Made by a program: the position numbers and the translations under genes. This document shows, in pieces, positions 10,646 through 20,932 of a stretch of 64,000 nucleotides of DNA. Numbering within the stretch: the stretch's first letter is position 1; every line of letters begins with the position of its first letter. The DNA is from Candidatus Altimarinota bacterium (GTDB lineage Bacteria; Patescibacteriota; Gracilibacteria; BD1-5; UBA2023), in contig JAQTON010000001.1 of assembly GCA_028713325.1 (NCBI GenBank), positions 385,454-449,453 of the forward strand, written 5' to 3'. The notes below the pieces were generated by a model that saw only the letters and a list, made by a program, of their open reading frames with translations, made no database searches and was not told where the DNA came from.

Positions 10646-11599
10646 CTATTTTGTTAGATAGGATTTAAGCCATGTCATTGTTTTTTCCATACCTTCCTCT
10701 ACGCGAACTTTTGGTTCCCAGTTAAGCATCTTTTTAGAGTACTCAATATCTGCCCAAGTTTCATCAACATCTCCCGGTTGCGCAGGAAGGTAATTTTTTT
10801 CCGCCGTTTCCCCGAGACCTTTCTCAATTAAAGAAATCATGTATTCAAGTGTTATAGGATTGTCATTTCCGAGATTAAATACCTCATACTGAAAGGAATT
10901 ATCGAGACACCTAACTACTCCATCAACTATGTCGTCGATATACATGAGATCACGAACGGATTTCCCATGGTTAAAAACATCAATGATCTCTTTCTTGAGT
11001 ATTTTTTTTGAAAAAGAAAAATATGCCATATCTGGTCGCCCGTATGGTCCATAAACCGTGAAAAATCGAATCCCGGTTGTAGGAAGATTAAAAAGATGAG
11101 AGTATGCGTGAGCAATAAGCTCATTGGATTTTTTGGTTGCCGCATAGAGGGACATAGGGTGGTCTACCTTGTCTTCCACCGAATAGGGTTGTTTTTTATT
11201 TTTCCCGTATACACTGGAACTTGAGGCATAGACGAAGTTTTTCACTGCATACCGCTTAGAAAGTTCGATGATGTTGTGAAATCCCACAAGATTCGTCTGA
11301 ACATATGTGAAAGGGTTTATGAGAGAATATCGAACCCCAGCCTGAGCTGCAAGATTGAGTACTTTTTCTGGTTTTTCTTTCTCAAATACACTTTCCATAA
11401 AAGAAAAGTCAGACAAATCTCCCTTGTAAAAGAAAAAATTCGGATACTGTTCCAGTATCGCTCTTCGTTCTTCCTTGAGATGTACATCATAATAGTCATT
11501 TTCATTATCGATCCCTATAATTATATCGCCTCGTTCAAGGAGGAATCTTGCTGTATGAAATCCGATAAATCCACTGGTTCAGGTGATGAGTATTTTCAT
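10646..11599 (-). CDS. UDP-glucuronate 4-epimerase-like NAD-dependent epimerase
   Basis: 317 residues. The NAD loop ITGTSGFIGFHTARFL has UGA for its first glycine. DNENDYYDVHLKEER is the insert that marks UDP-glucuronate 4-epimerases. ASSSSVYG and SLYAATKKSNE supply the Ser/Thr and the Tyr-x3-Lys catalytic residues. The product would be UDP-galacturonate from UDP-glucuronate for the surface glycan. asnB starts 4 bases downstream, and a terminator with a dehydrogenase-like gene lies upstream, so the pathway glucose, glucuronate, galacturonate and amide is plausible (inference). Confidence 0.9.
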
Positions 11600-11704
11600 A
11601 GGTTCGTGTTAATATGATAATATTATCTGGTAATACTTACTATTTTTATAGCAAGAAACGCTTTGTAGTATATAGAGAACAATAAAATATCAAAAACTTC
11701 TTTT

Positions 11705-11738
11705 CAAAAACCTTCTCGGTAAACCCGAGAAGGTTTTT
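11705..11738 (-). terminator. Hairpin terminator between dehydrogenase and epimerase genes
   Basis: AAAACCTTCTCGG and CCGAGAAGGTTTT flank a four-base loop, with A and T runs on either side, so it can work on both strands. It sits just downstream of the minus-strand gene ending at 11769. Confidence 0.85.
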
Positions 11739-11768
11739 GAAATTAAAAGTCAAGATTAATTTTATCAA

Positions 11769-12599
11769 TTATTTTTCATTATTAATATTTAAATCACCAT
11801 ATACTTCTTCAAGTATTTTTAGATTTTTTCAACTTTCTTTATTTGTCTGAAGATTATACATTTCCATTGCTTCCAGTAGAGCATCTCAGAGATGATTTGT
11901 ATTATTGTAATGTTCGTGAAGAGTTGCTATGTCTTTCGGAAAACAGTGTCCGTTTGCTCCTCGTCCCCCATCCATACTTACTGTCAAGTGACTTCCTCAA
12001 ATTCTTGGGTCCAGGGAAGCAATGGTTTTGATTTTTTCATAATCTACACCATCTCTCTGGCACATATCAAACATAAGATTTGCCATAATAACTTTTCAGG
12101 TCAAAAGAAAATTACTGAAATATTTTCATAATTCACTTTCCCTTGCAGTACAATACACTTCCTCTGCTTTTGGCAGCAAGCTCATTATTTCTTCAACAAA
12201 TTCTTTTGTCTTTTCAGTATATCCAAGAACATTTCTTGCCGGATTTTCTACATCAAATGCTGCTGTTTTTTCTGCAAGAAATTCTCCACTATGAAAAAAG
12301 AATCTATCTGGATAGAGTTCTTGAAGTTTATCCGTAGTTCCGGGGATAACGGTGGATTTTATGATGATTTTTTGTCAAGCGACGGTATTTTTTATTGCCT
12401 CTACTAGGATATCTCCCGAAAATTTTCTATTAATCGTTGGAGTTGGAACAGCCACGAAAACCACCTCTGATTTTTTGAGTTCTTCTAAATTCTTCTTGTA
12501 TTTTTCTATATCGTACCTTACTATGTCGAATCATCTTTTTTCAAAATCATTCGCCATGTTTCCCCCGATGAATCATTGTCCGATGAAACCTATTTTCAT
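11769..12599 (-). CDS. Short UDP-glucose/GDP-mannose dehydrogenase-family protein
   Basis: 276 residues. GFIGQGFIGGNMANDF is the NAD-binding loop with one UGA glycine; VVFVAVPTPT, KSTVIPGTT and NGHCFPKDI follow in the order of the UDP-glucose dehydrogenase family. The last carries the catalytic cysteine. Usual members have about 400-450 residues with a third, UDP-binding domain; this one lacks most of that domain, so it may be a short subfamily or have changed specificity. It may feed the adjacent epimerase with a uronic acid. Seven or more glycines are UGA. Confidence 0.75.
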
Positions 12600-12638
12600 A
12601 TTTCTGATATAAATGAATAAAATAACAAAATTTTCGTT

Positions 12639-12755
12639 TTAAAAACATTTCCCCAAATACCACTCATAATTCTTCTTTACCCCTTCTCCCAAATCCACGC
12701 TATATTTCCATACTAACTCTCTGAGTTTACTTATATCGAGAAATCTTATGAAATG
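12639..12755 (-). pseudogene. 3'-terminal remnant of a GDP-L-fucose-synthase-like gene
   Basis: Only the last 38 codons survive: RFLDISKLRELVWKYSVDL, then GVKKNYEWYLGK and TAA. This is the C-terminal signature of the fcl/GDP-fucose synthase family. A second, diverged copy lies at 13704-13881. The rest of the gene is absent; the AbiEii-type gene occupies the upstream position. Confidence 0.6.
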
Positions 12756-12768
12756 TGGTATTGCTCGG

Positions 12769-13386
12769 TTATCATTCGTTTATCGCTTTGTCGCATAGAT
12801 ATTTTTCTACCTCCCCATTCGTGGTGCCTTTCCCTCTATATTCGATTTCTTCCGTATAATCGATATCTTCGAAATAACACAACTGCTCTCGTAAAAGTTT
12901 CTCATTATATCATCCTTGGAATATTCGTTCCGCGATTTGGGAAATCTCTTTGAGGGTGTATCAGGAGCTGAGTATATGGTATATATCGACATAATCTTTC
13001 CACTTTCCTCTTCTTCCGAGAGTATAGAATTTCATAGCTCACAAGGTGAGTATATCTGGTAATGAAATTCATTCGAAACTGAGTTTTCGTTCCACCTGAA
13101 AAGGATAATAGAGAAAAGTGATTTTCACTCAGCCGCTTATTATTGTGAGTTCCTCTCATTTATTGTCAACCAAAATTCTATCGACAGAGTATCAACTCTC
13201 TTTGAGTTTCATGAGAATCTTTGTATTCTCTATCTTCTTTGACGAAAAGAGATCGAAATCGAGGCTTTTTCTGTGTCAGAGTTGCAGAGCTATGGCAGTT
13301 CATCCTGCGAGATAAAAGCTTCTGGAAAATGTTTTTAGAATCCCGATAAGATTCAACTGATTTTCATAGAGAATCTCTTTAAACAT
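12769..13386 (-). CDS. AbiEii-type nucleotidyltransferase toxin
   Basis: 205 residues, with about ten UGA glycines. SFYLAGGTAIALQLGHRKS followed by LDFDLFS is the nucleotidyltransferase core (GG...D-x-D) of the AbiEii/AbiGii family; in known members this enzyme transfers nucleotides to tRNA and halts growth. The C-terminal region with ILTLGAMKFYTLGRRGKWKD and DYVDIYHIL also matches the family. The stop is UGA-glycine followed by TAA. It overlaps the small upstream gene by 8 bases, which fits a coupled toxin pair. AT-rich, UGA-rich and between fcl remnants, it looks transferred. Confidence 0.8.
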
Positions 13387-13651
13387 GAAAATATAAGTTA
13401 AAAAAATGAATAGTTTTTTTCGATAAATCACTTCTTTCCCGGTCTCTTATTTTGATATAATCAGCTTTCAGTTTTTCCATTCAGAAAATATGGAGCATAT
13501 CTTGTATGTTTTTCCAGTTTCCATATTTCAGGAATCGCTCTTCTATCGCTCGGTCATCGAGTTTTGATACATCAGAAATATCCCAGAATAGCTCTCGGTT
13601 TTCTTTTAGGAGTGTGTCTCTTGATTGCATATAATTCATATTATGAAACAT
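13379..13651 (-). CDS. Small partner (putative antitoxin) of the AbiEii-type toxin
   Basis: 90 residues with one UGA glycine. The start used is the ATG at 13649-13651; ATGs at codons 5 and 8 are alternatives. Sequence features are SRDTLLKENRELFWDISDV, LDDRAIEERFLKYG and FGMEKLKADYIKIRDRERS. It is helical and charged. Its position directly before, and overlapping, an AbiEii-type toxin gene is what suggests an antitoxin role; it does not look like the classic AbiEi winged-helix antitoxin. Small proteins of this kind are common beside AbiEii genes. Confidence 0.6.
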
Positions 13652-13703
13652 AATTTTATTATACGGAAGTTTATGGATAATTCAATTATAAAATAACTAA
13701 AAA

Positions 13704-13881
13704 TTATTTCACATTTTCCAAATACCACTCATAACTCTTCTTCGCTCCATCCTCCAATTCCACACTATAACCCCATCCTAATTCCTTTAATTTGTTCACA
13801 TCGAGGAGTTTCCGAGGAGTGTCTCGTATCCCAAACTATTTCTCACTCGTATCAGACAGTTTTTTGCACCGTGAGAGCGAG
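13704..13881 (-). pseudogene. Frameshifted remnant of a GDP-L-fucose synthase gene
   Basis: Reading the minus strand with UGA as glycine gives LALTVQKTVGYEGEIVWDT, then a small deletion changes the frame and PRKLLDVNKLKELGW with KKSYEWYLENVK and TAA follows. The family motif normally reads WDTSKPDGTPRKLLDV, so a piece is missing at the junction. In-frame stops lie upstream. The C-terminal part is similar to, but clearly diverged from, the remnant at 12639-12755. 13882-13991 shows nothing more. Confidence 0.7.
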
Positions 13882-13991
13882 TTATTATAGTCCCGGATGA
13901 AGAGGATTTGCATACATGGAGGTGATGGCGAGGGTGGGCATAGATGAATAATTATAATAAATGAATAAGTCAGATTTTATGTTAAACCTTA

Positions 13992-14498
13992 TTATCTTCC
14001 CATTGCTTTCATCGCTTCGTTGACCCTATTTTCCACACTTCCTGTGAGAATGGTATATTTGAACTCTCATTCCTTGAGAAATCGTTCGTATCGATCCTGA
14101 ACTCATTTCTGAAATTCCGGATTGGTACTTCGAACACCGTCGTCTTCGATGGCAAACTCCGGTCGGATATAGAATATATGGTCGTAGTTTCCGTTACGGA
14201 GTGCAACTTTTTGCACCACGGAAACTACTTCGCTATCCATACCGAGAACATCGGCATACACGAAATAATCGAATATACATTTGTCGGCAACGAAGACCGT
14301 ATTGACTTTTTCATTCTCGAGTTGCTTCCCTGTGAGCCAGAGCTGTGTTTCGATGGGCGTATTCTCATTAATCTCGAAACCGAGACGGAAGGCATCTACG
14401 ACGATATCGGGAAGGATGGGGAGATTCAGTTTCTCCGAAAGAATCCGAGAAAGAGTGGTTTTCCCCACTCCATGTGCTCCGCAAATAGCTATTTTCAT
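13992..14498 (-). CDS. P-loop nucleoside-triphosphate-binding protein (AAA_28/NadR-kinase-like)
   Basis: 168 residues. The start MKIAICGAHGVGKTTLSRIL is a Walker A loop at the very N-terminus. The acidic segment HIFYIRPEFAIEDDGVRS and the end VQDRYERFLKEGEFKYTILTG resemble the AAA_28 and NadR ribosylnicotinamide-kinase families, which phosphorylate small molecules. Two UGA codons (14103-14105, 14067-14069) are glycines. It starts 3 bases after the stop of the HD-domain gene and so shares its operon. The substrate is unknown. Confidence 0.8.
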
Positions 14499-14501
14499 GT
14501 A

Positions 14502-15467
14502 TTACCAGGTGAGGTTAAAATGTAGAATATACCGATGTATCAAATTTTCCATTTCTTGTATGTCTCCCTCGGAAAATTCTTCCTCTCGTGCGATTTCTAG
14601 GATTGTGACAATAGCATCGTGCTTGTCTTTTGCCCATTCGTTGTATATCTCCTTCATAACGGGATGAGCGAAGTCATCGCCCGACATAGAGAGGAGAGTG
14701 AGGAAGAAAGTGAATTCATCGAAATTCCCGGATTTTATATAGTTCCGTATCTTCGGAAAAGAAAAATTCACCCGATCCTCAAAAGATATATCCTCTTTGA
14801 AATAAGGGGTCTTGAGTCGTTTTCCGGTTTCCCAGTATCGTCGTGCCTCGGTGGATATATCGGTACTCATACGGTCCGCGAGCCTCGTGATTTGCCCTTC
14901 AAGACTTTTCGGTTCTTGGTAGGTATCTCCATCGAGACGGGTGTTGAAAAAGTCGTGATTATAGACATAGTCCATGAGATCCGCTTCCTGTTTCGGAGGA
15001 ACAACCATTCATAGGTTTTTGAGGTTTCGAATCGCTTTTTGAATCTGTCCCATGCCGCACTTATTATGACTACGCTCACAACGAATCTGCTTCTTCTCGT
15101 TTTCGCTTATATGAAAACGCCCGCTGTCATGAGTGATAGCCATAAAGTAGAGCATTCCTCGATTTACCTGTTCTTTTGTTTCCAGTTCCACTGTATCCGC
15201 AATCTCCATCGCCTTTTTATATACATGGAACGCATGAAGTGCTCCATGATCCGTATTCTCCAAAAATGCCTCCACGGATACGTTTTGAGTGTTGTTGTCG
15301 AGTGAGAAAATTTCTGTGACGCTATTTCGTATGAGCTGTTTAAAGTTCTCAAGAGTGGCAGTTTGCTCGCTTGTTATGAAATCCGATTTATTATTTATCT
15401 CCATGCTATTGCTATTGATTAGAACAATAATTGTCGCTAAGTATACAAAAATCTCTTTTTTTTCCAA
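14502..15467 (-). CDS. HD-domain phosphohydrolase-like protein
   Basis: 321 residues with a UGA glycine at 15009-15011. HGALHAFHVYKKAMEIAD, then FMAITHDSGRFH about 30 residues later, and a later YNHDFF have the histidine and His-Asp spacing of metal-dependent HD phosphohydrolases. LADRMSTDIST follows as in HD proteins acting on nucleotides. The first Met gives a short hydrophobic leader (EIFVYLATIIVLI); a Met at 15402-15404 would remove it, and the choice is open. With the P-loop kinase-like neighbour it suggests a small-molecule nucleotide pathway (inference). Confidence 0.7.
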
Positions 15468-15533
15468 AAATTAATATATTTTTAATAATTCGCCATATAA
15501 TTCATACTATTATCACCCCATAATATATGGATT

Positions 15534-18500
15534 ATGAAAAAGCTCCTCGCTTTTCTCGCTCTCACTTTTACATCGTATCTTTCTCTGCCTCTTTTCGCCT
15601 TCCCTACTTCCGATTTCTCTCTCGATCCCACCCTTTCGAATCTTCTCCAGAATAGTGGGATTTTTTATACGAGAACCGGGTCGATCAGTCTCTCGGGAAC
15701 GGTTTCTCCGAGTGTTGCGATGATAGAGTTTTCCGGTGCCACTTCGGTGGGAAGCGGAGTGTATTTCTCCGGGAACACGCTCTCGGATATCAACGCCCAT
15801 TTTTCATTATCCACCTCTCTCACGGGAGGAGTTTATACTCTCTCCGCTTTTGACGGTTCCGGAACACTGCTCGGTTCCGAGGAACTGGTCGTCGACAAAA
15901 CTCTGCCGAAGGCACAGAGTATCACCTATTTCGATGATAACCGTAACGGGAAAATCGATAGACTCGTGATGGCGATGGACGAAAATATCACGGGAAATAT
16001 CCCGCTCCCGTATTCGGGCGGATTAACTCTTTCGACCCGTAAGAACGGTCTTTTCTCGTATGCTATCTCATCCGTGGAATCCTCCGATTACATACAATCG
16101 GTGTCTTTGAGTGGACAAGATATCGTCATCGGACTCATCGAAGGAGATATGATCAAAAACAATCTCTCCATCAATACCAATCCCGGATCGAGTGCGAGCG
16201 ACCTCAAAATCGGCGTGTATACTAATGCGAACATCACCGATCTTGCGGGAAATGTATTTTCCCTCGCTTTGAGCAAGTTTCCGAACAGTTCAACGGGGAT
16301 TATCAACGGTACGACCGCCATCGACTCGCTCGATACGGGATTTCTGAACGGAGCGTATTTTTCCTGAGTGATCGCCGTGCCGAAAATCGATTCGCGCGGA
16401 TATTCGGGAAGCCTTATTTTAAGCGGAATCACTCTCTCGCTCTCCGTAGATTCTTTTCTCTGAGACGGAGATATTCTCCGAATCGCATCGGGATCGGTTG
16501 TTTCCTGAGATATCACTCTCTCGCTCGGTTCCGGAAGTTTCATAGAGGACGGGAGCGGAAATACCCTCTATTCCAATGCAGGATACAATCCGTTTCTCGA
16601 GACATTGTCCGGTACGCTTATTTCAAGCGGTGCAATTCTCTCGGAAAGCGGTATGATTCTTTCTCAGGGCGGTCTCGTCGGTTCCGGACTCTTGCTCGAA
16701 GTTTCGTATGAAACTCTGAGCGGATCGGAATCGGTGTATTCGGGAAGTCTCTCCGGTGCGAGTACGATTATTCCGTTTTCACACGCTTTTTCTTCCGGGA
16801 GTTTTCGGGCAAAAGTATGGAAAGAAGGAGATGTAAATAATGTACTTCTCCCGGGAATTAAAATCCTTTTGGGTGACAGAATCCTTTCCGCGGTGAATAT
16901 CTCGACCGAGATAGTGTCGACGGGTTCCGTTTCCGACATTACGAGTTCCGGTGCGACCTTTTCGGGGGCCGTTTTCAGTCCTGCTGAGGGAATCGGAAAG
17001 ATATACTATGGAACGGGAACTTTGTCGGAAAGTGGAACTCTTCAAAATGGAGGTTTTGTCTTTTCTTGACTTGCCGGTAATGCGACATACCTCTACCGAC
17101 TCTGATTCACACCCTTTCCTTTCTGGGACGAGATATACTCTGCAACGGGCTCGTTTCAGACCCCGAGAGCTTCACCCGATGTCGTTTTCGCTTTTCAGCA
17201 ATGGAGTTACGTGACTAACCAGGATACAACTCTCTCGGACTATACTTGCGACACGACCCATACGGATTGCAAGGTGAATTTCGATCTCTCTCCGTCGTTC
17301 ACCGGAGCATTTTCTTCCTCGGATTTCGATTGCGAACTCGATTTCTGAATCGGAACACCGACGGGACAGGAATTGAAATGTAATCCTGCCACGGTTATCT
17401 TTCCCCGAGGAGCGGATTATATTGTCCGATTTAAAATCCTCAAAAAATCGGATACGAGCATATTTTCCGAACGCATATTTACCTTTCATTCCCCGAGTAT
17501 ACCGGTGGCGGTTTCTTCCGGGTGAGGCGGAGGATACACTCCTCCCGTAACGCCCGTTTCTTCCACGGGAACGGCTCTTCTGTCTATCGCCGAACCGACC
17601 ATCATTATCCAATCGGGACTCGACGCGAACAATCGTTGCATGAAATCCGACTGTACGCTGAATTTCGAATACAAAGTGCTCGGGACGAAAGAAGCGTGTC
17701 ATTGGGATTTCTCGGGAGGATCGTACCTTTCGGGAACGCAAAACAAATGCAATCCCGGGTATATTCACTATCCGTTCGGTGAATTTATGGTGACGCTTCG
17801 GGTTTTTGAGCAGGGGAATACATCCAACTATCGCGAGAAGATTCTTCGTTTTTTCAATGGAACCACCGGAGAGATACACCAAGCGACGACAAGTCCCGTA
17901 AATCACCCGCCCGTGGCGATGATCAAACTTCAGGGAACGCTCGGGAAAACGAAGAAACAGCAAGGGAAAAATGTGGTTTGTATGTGAGTCGATGAGTGCA
18001 GCATCAATCTCTCTGGAGAAGAGAGTTACGATCTCGACCACGACAAACTCTCCTATTCTTGGAACTTATGAAATGGGAGTACAAGCGATAAGGAAAATCC
18101 CATGATAGTGAAGTATGGAATAGGGGAGTACTTTGTGATTCTTCGTGTATCGGACACGAGGGGTTCATCGAGCGAAGATACTTTTCGGGTATCCGTACTT
18201 GGTAAAGACAAAAAAGAGGTGCTGTCTGCAAAACCGCTCGACCCGAATGTCTTCTCTCTCAGAATTACCGGAGTGAGTCCGAATCCACTCGGAAACGACG
18301 GGGTATCCGAGTGGGCGGAGATTACGAATCCTCTCGGAGTCGATATTTCCCTTGCCGGCTGCATTCTCGACGATGATGCGGAGAAAGGGAGCAATCCCTA
18401 TTATTTCCAGGATTCTGCGGTTATTCGGGCAGATTCCAAGAAGCGTTACTATAAACTCCAAACCCTCCTCAGCTTCAACAACACGGGCGACTCGACAAAT

Positions 18501-19721
18501 CTCTCCTGCGGTGGAAAACTCGTGAGTACGCTTGTTTGGGATTATTCCGTTCCGGAAGGATTCGTCGTTTCTCTTAAAAACTGACCGTATAGCGGGAAAA
18601 TTCGCACGAAAGTGCTTCGGGTGGTGGACGGAGATACCATCGAGATAGAACTCTACGGGAAAAGGGAAAAAGTCCGACTCATCGGAGTGGATACCCCCGA
18701 GACTCTCGATCCCCGAAAGAGCATTCAGTACTTCTGAAAAGAGGCTTCCAACTTTACCAGAAACCAATTGGAAGGAAAGGATATAGAGATGGAATTCGAT
18801 TTCAATCCGCGAGATAAGTATGACCGCCTTCTCGCGTATGTATGGATAGACAGTGTGAACTTCAATTCGGAGCTCATTCGTCTCGGATACGCCCGGGCAT
18901 ATCTTCGGTTTCCGTTCCGGTACTTCAAAGAGTTTGAAAAAACAGGAAAGGAGGCAGGAAAAAACAAGACGGGAATGTGGGCAGATCCCGAAATGAAAAA
19001 ACTGCTCGATGCCGATACGAAAGAGGACAAGAAGGTACTCGAAAATCAACTGAAGGAGGAAGATGTGGCCATTCTCGATGATCTTATCGAGGTGGCAAAA
19101 GATCCCAAAATAGCTTCGGAAAAGCTCGATGCGGAAGTTTTCGACAGACTCTTTTTATTTGACGAAGAAGAAAAACCGGATGCTCAAAAATATACAAAAC
19201 TCCGTGAAGTTTTGGAAGAGAAAGGAATCGAAGACATCCATATCTCGCTCCAGTGAGCACTTTCTAAAAACCGTCGTCTTGTCGGAAATACATTCACTTG
19301 TTATGCGAAACTTACCTGCAGTGTGAATCTCACCGCTGGGAAAGTTCGGAAGGATACTTTGTATCTCTGGAATTTCGGGAATGACGAGACTTTCTATGGA
19401 GCCAATCCCTCGTCTCACAAATTCCCATTCGGGAAACATAGAGTGAGTTTGAGAATTTTCGATACGAAAACCGGTAATATCCGAGAAGAAAGTTTTCAGA
19501 TTGCAGTCAACAGGCTTGTGACTGTCAAAAAAACAAAAATTCCCAAAGCAACGGCCGTAAAAATCGAAAAATCTTTGACGGTAAAATGACAGGATTTTTT
19601 CATTCCGCCACCGATCCGCTCTTCAAGAATCTCCACTACGCAGGCTTCCGCTTCGGCGGGAGTTATCGCACTACTCTTTTTCTGAGGAGTGCATGTGATC
19701 GTGAGAAGGAAATTTTTATAA
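15534..19721 (+). CDS. Giant surface-anchored protein with PKD-like, lamin-tail and staphylococcal-nuclease domains
   Basis: 1395 residues once about 14 UGA codons are glycine; no TAA or TAG interrupts the frame. A signal peptide (MKKLLAFLALTFTSYLSL) is followed by about 650 residues of Ser/Gly/Thr-rich beta repeats, a Gly-rich linker near 660, two PKD-like domains (about 700-890) and a lamin-tail-like domain (about 905-1010). A thermonuclease domain (about 1020-1150) has VVDGDTIEIEL, RLIGVDTPE and DKYDRLLAYVW, which keep the Arg, Asp, Glu and Arg catalytic set. Another PKD-like domain (about 1250-1330), a membrane helix and RRKF end the protein. It probably cuts external DNA or RNA at the cell surface for uptake (inference). 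Confidence 0.9.
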
Positions 19722-19740
19722 ATCTTTTGGTAAATACTTT

Positions 19741-19768
19741 TTGCTTTTAGATATTATTAAACTATAAT
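19741..19768 (+). promoter_or_regulatory. Promoter of the fibre-like adhesin gene
   Basis: TTGCTT (19741-19746) and TATAAT (19763-19768) are 16 bases apart. The -10 box overlaps the first unit of the 14-base tandem repeat, and the gene starts 60 bases downstream. Confidence 0.6.
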
Positions 19769-19806
19769 ACTGAGGTATTAATACTGAGGTATTAATACTG
19801 AGGTAT
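19765..19806. repeat. Three perfect 14-base tandem repeats at the promoter
   Basis: TAATACTGAGGTAT occurs three times without a mismatch. Each unit is nearly palindromic (AATAC-TGAG-GTATT). The array begins in the -10 box and covers the likely transcription start of the gene at 19828, so it could bind a repressor or vary in copy number. Confidence 0.9.
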
Positions 19807-19827
19807 TATTTTAATTTCATTTTTTCT

Positions 19828-20601
19828 ATGAAATCATCTCACTCTCTCTTCTCTCGTCTTAAGAACTCTATTATTTCTGGTATTACCTTCTTTGTAACCG
19901 TGTGAATACTTTCAATCGGGTACTCTAATTATGTTTCCAATTATCCAGCGAGTGTCGGAACTGGTTCTGGACTCTCTGCAAATGAGTGGAACAAGATGAT
20001 TTCAGCTCTTCAGACACTGGATTTGAATCTTTCCAATCTCTCATTCTTGGCAGGAAAAGTAGGAATCGGAACAACAAATCCCGGACAAACCCTCTCGGTT
20101 TCTGGGACGATTGAATCCACGAATGGAGGAATCAAATTTCCAGACGGAACAACTCAGACGAGTACTTCCAGAGGAGCGACTCGAATCGCACGATTTTCAG
20201 GTTCGTCACTCGGTGGTACTGGTGGTGTACGGCAATTGGAACTTAATGTAACGGAATACAATACGAGCGGATATACCCTGGCAGGAAATACGGTCACTAT
20301 TCAGAATGCGGGATATTATCGGATTTTTTCGGCATTTGGTTTTGATGTGGTGGACAATGCAACATCAAACTATAATTGATTTTATCTTTATAAAAATGGA
20401 GTATTACTTAGGAATCTTGATTTTTGGTATGGAGTTGGATATAGTGGTGGTTTATATTACACTGATGCAATGAGTCTCAAAGGGCAATATACCGGGTATT
20501 TTAATATTGGTGATACCGTGAGTCTTTATACGAATTGTGTAACAGCAGGAAGTGTTAGTGCTTGGACTATTCCAATTACTCTTGAAATCCAAGCCCTGTA
20601 G
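19828..20601 (+). CDS. Secreted fibre-like or C1q-like adhesin
   Basis: 257 residues with UGA glycines at the signal segment (TVGILSIGYSN) and in the C-terminal domain. After an N-terminal hydrophobic segment comes KVGIGTTNPGQTLSVSGTIE and GGIKFPDGTTQTS, a beta-helical repeat found in phage tail fibres and many bacterial surface adhesins. The C-terminal 130 residues (YTLAGNTVTIQNAGYYRIF through NIGDTVSLYTN) have the pattern of a C1q/TNF-like jelly roll, which usually forms trimers. It is likely exported and acts in attachment (inference). It has its own promoter with a repeat array. Confidence 0.7.
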
Positions 20602-20932
20602 AAAAGCAATAGAAATACAAAAATCTTTTGGTAAAATTCACTTTTTCTATATACTCTCGGTACTCGATTTTGAATTAAGAGGACAACTATTGTCTATTCT
20701 TTCTCTCTTGGACTGTTTCGTACTTGCTCGAAACCATAGTCCCCCTCCTCGCTTTCTTCTCCTTATTTAAGAGAAACTTACCGCGCGGATGGAATATTCC
20801 GTGTGTCATCCCTTTTGAAATTATTCAAATCTCTCCAAGATACTTTTTTGGAAAAATGATACGTGGCTTATGTAAGAAAGAATCCCTCTTTCCTAAATTA
20901 CTCGAGCTTTTATTATTTTTCTTTTTTACACT
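20602..20932. other. Intergenic region without a recognisable gene
   Basis: No frame here shows coding character, no hairpin terminator is obvious and no repeat family seen elsewhere occurs. It presumably holds the promoter of the DEAD-box helicase gene. Confidence 0.4.

Noticed and set aside
12639-13881. fcl remnants as direct repeats of a transposon around the toxin module
   Set aside because: The two copies differ at roughly three bases in ten and end at different points, so they are diverged gene ends rather than insertion duplications.
19765-19806. Tandem repeat as a CRISPR array
   Set aside because: Units are adjacent without spacers and only 14 bases long; no cas gene is near.
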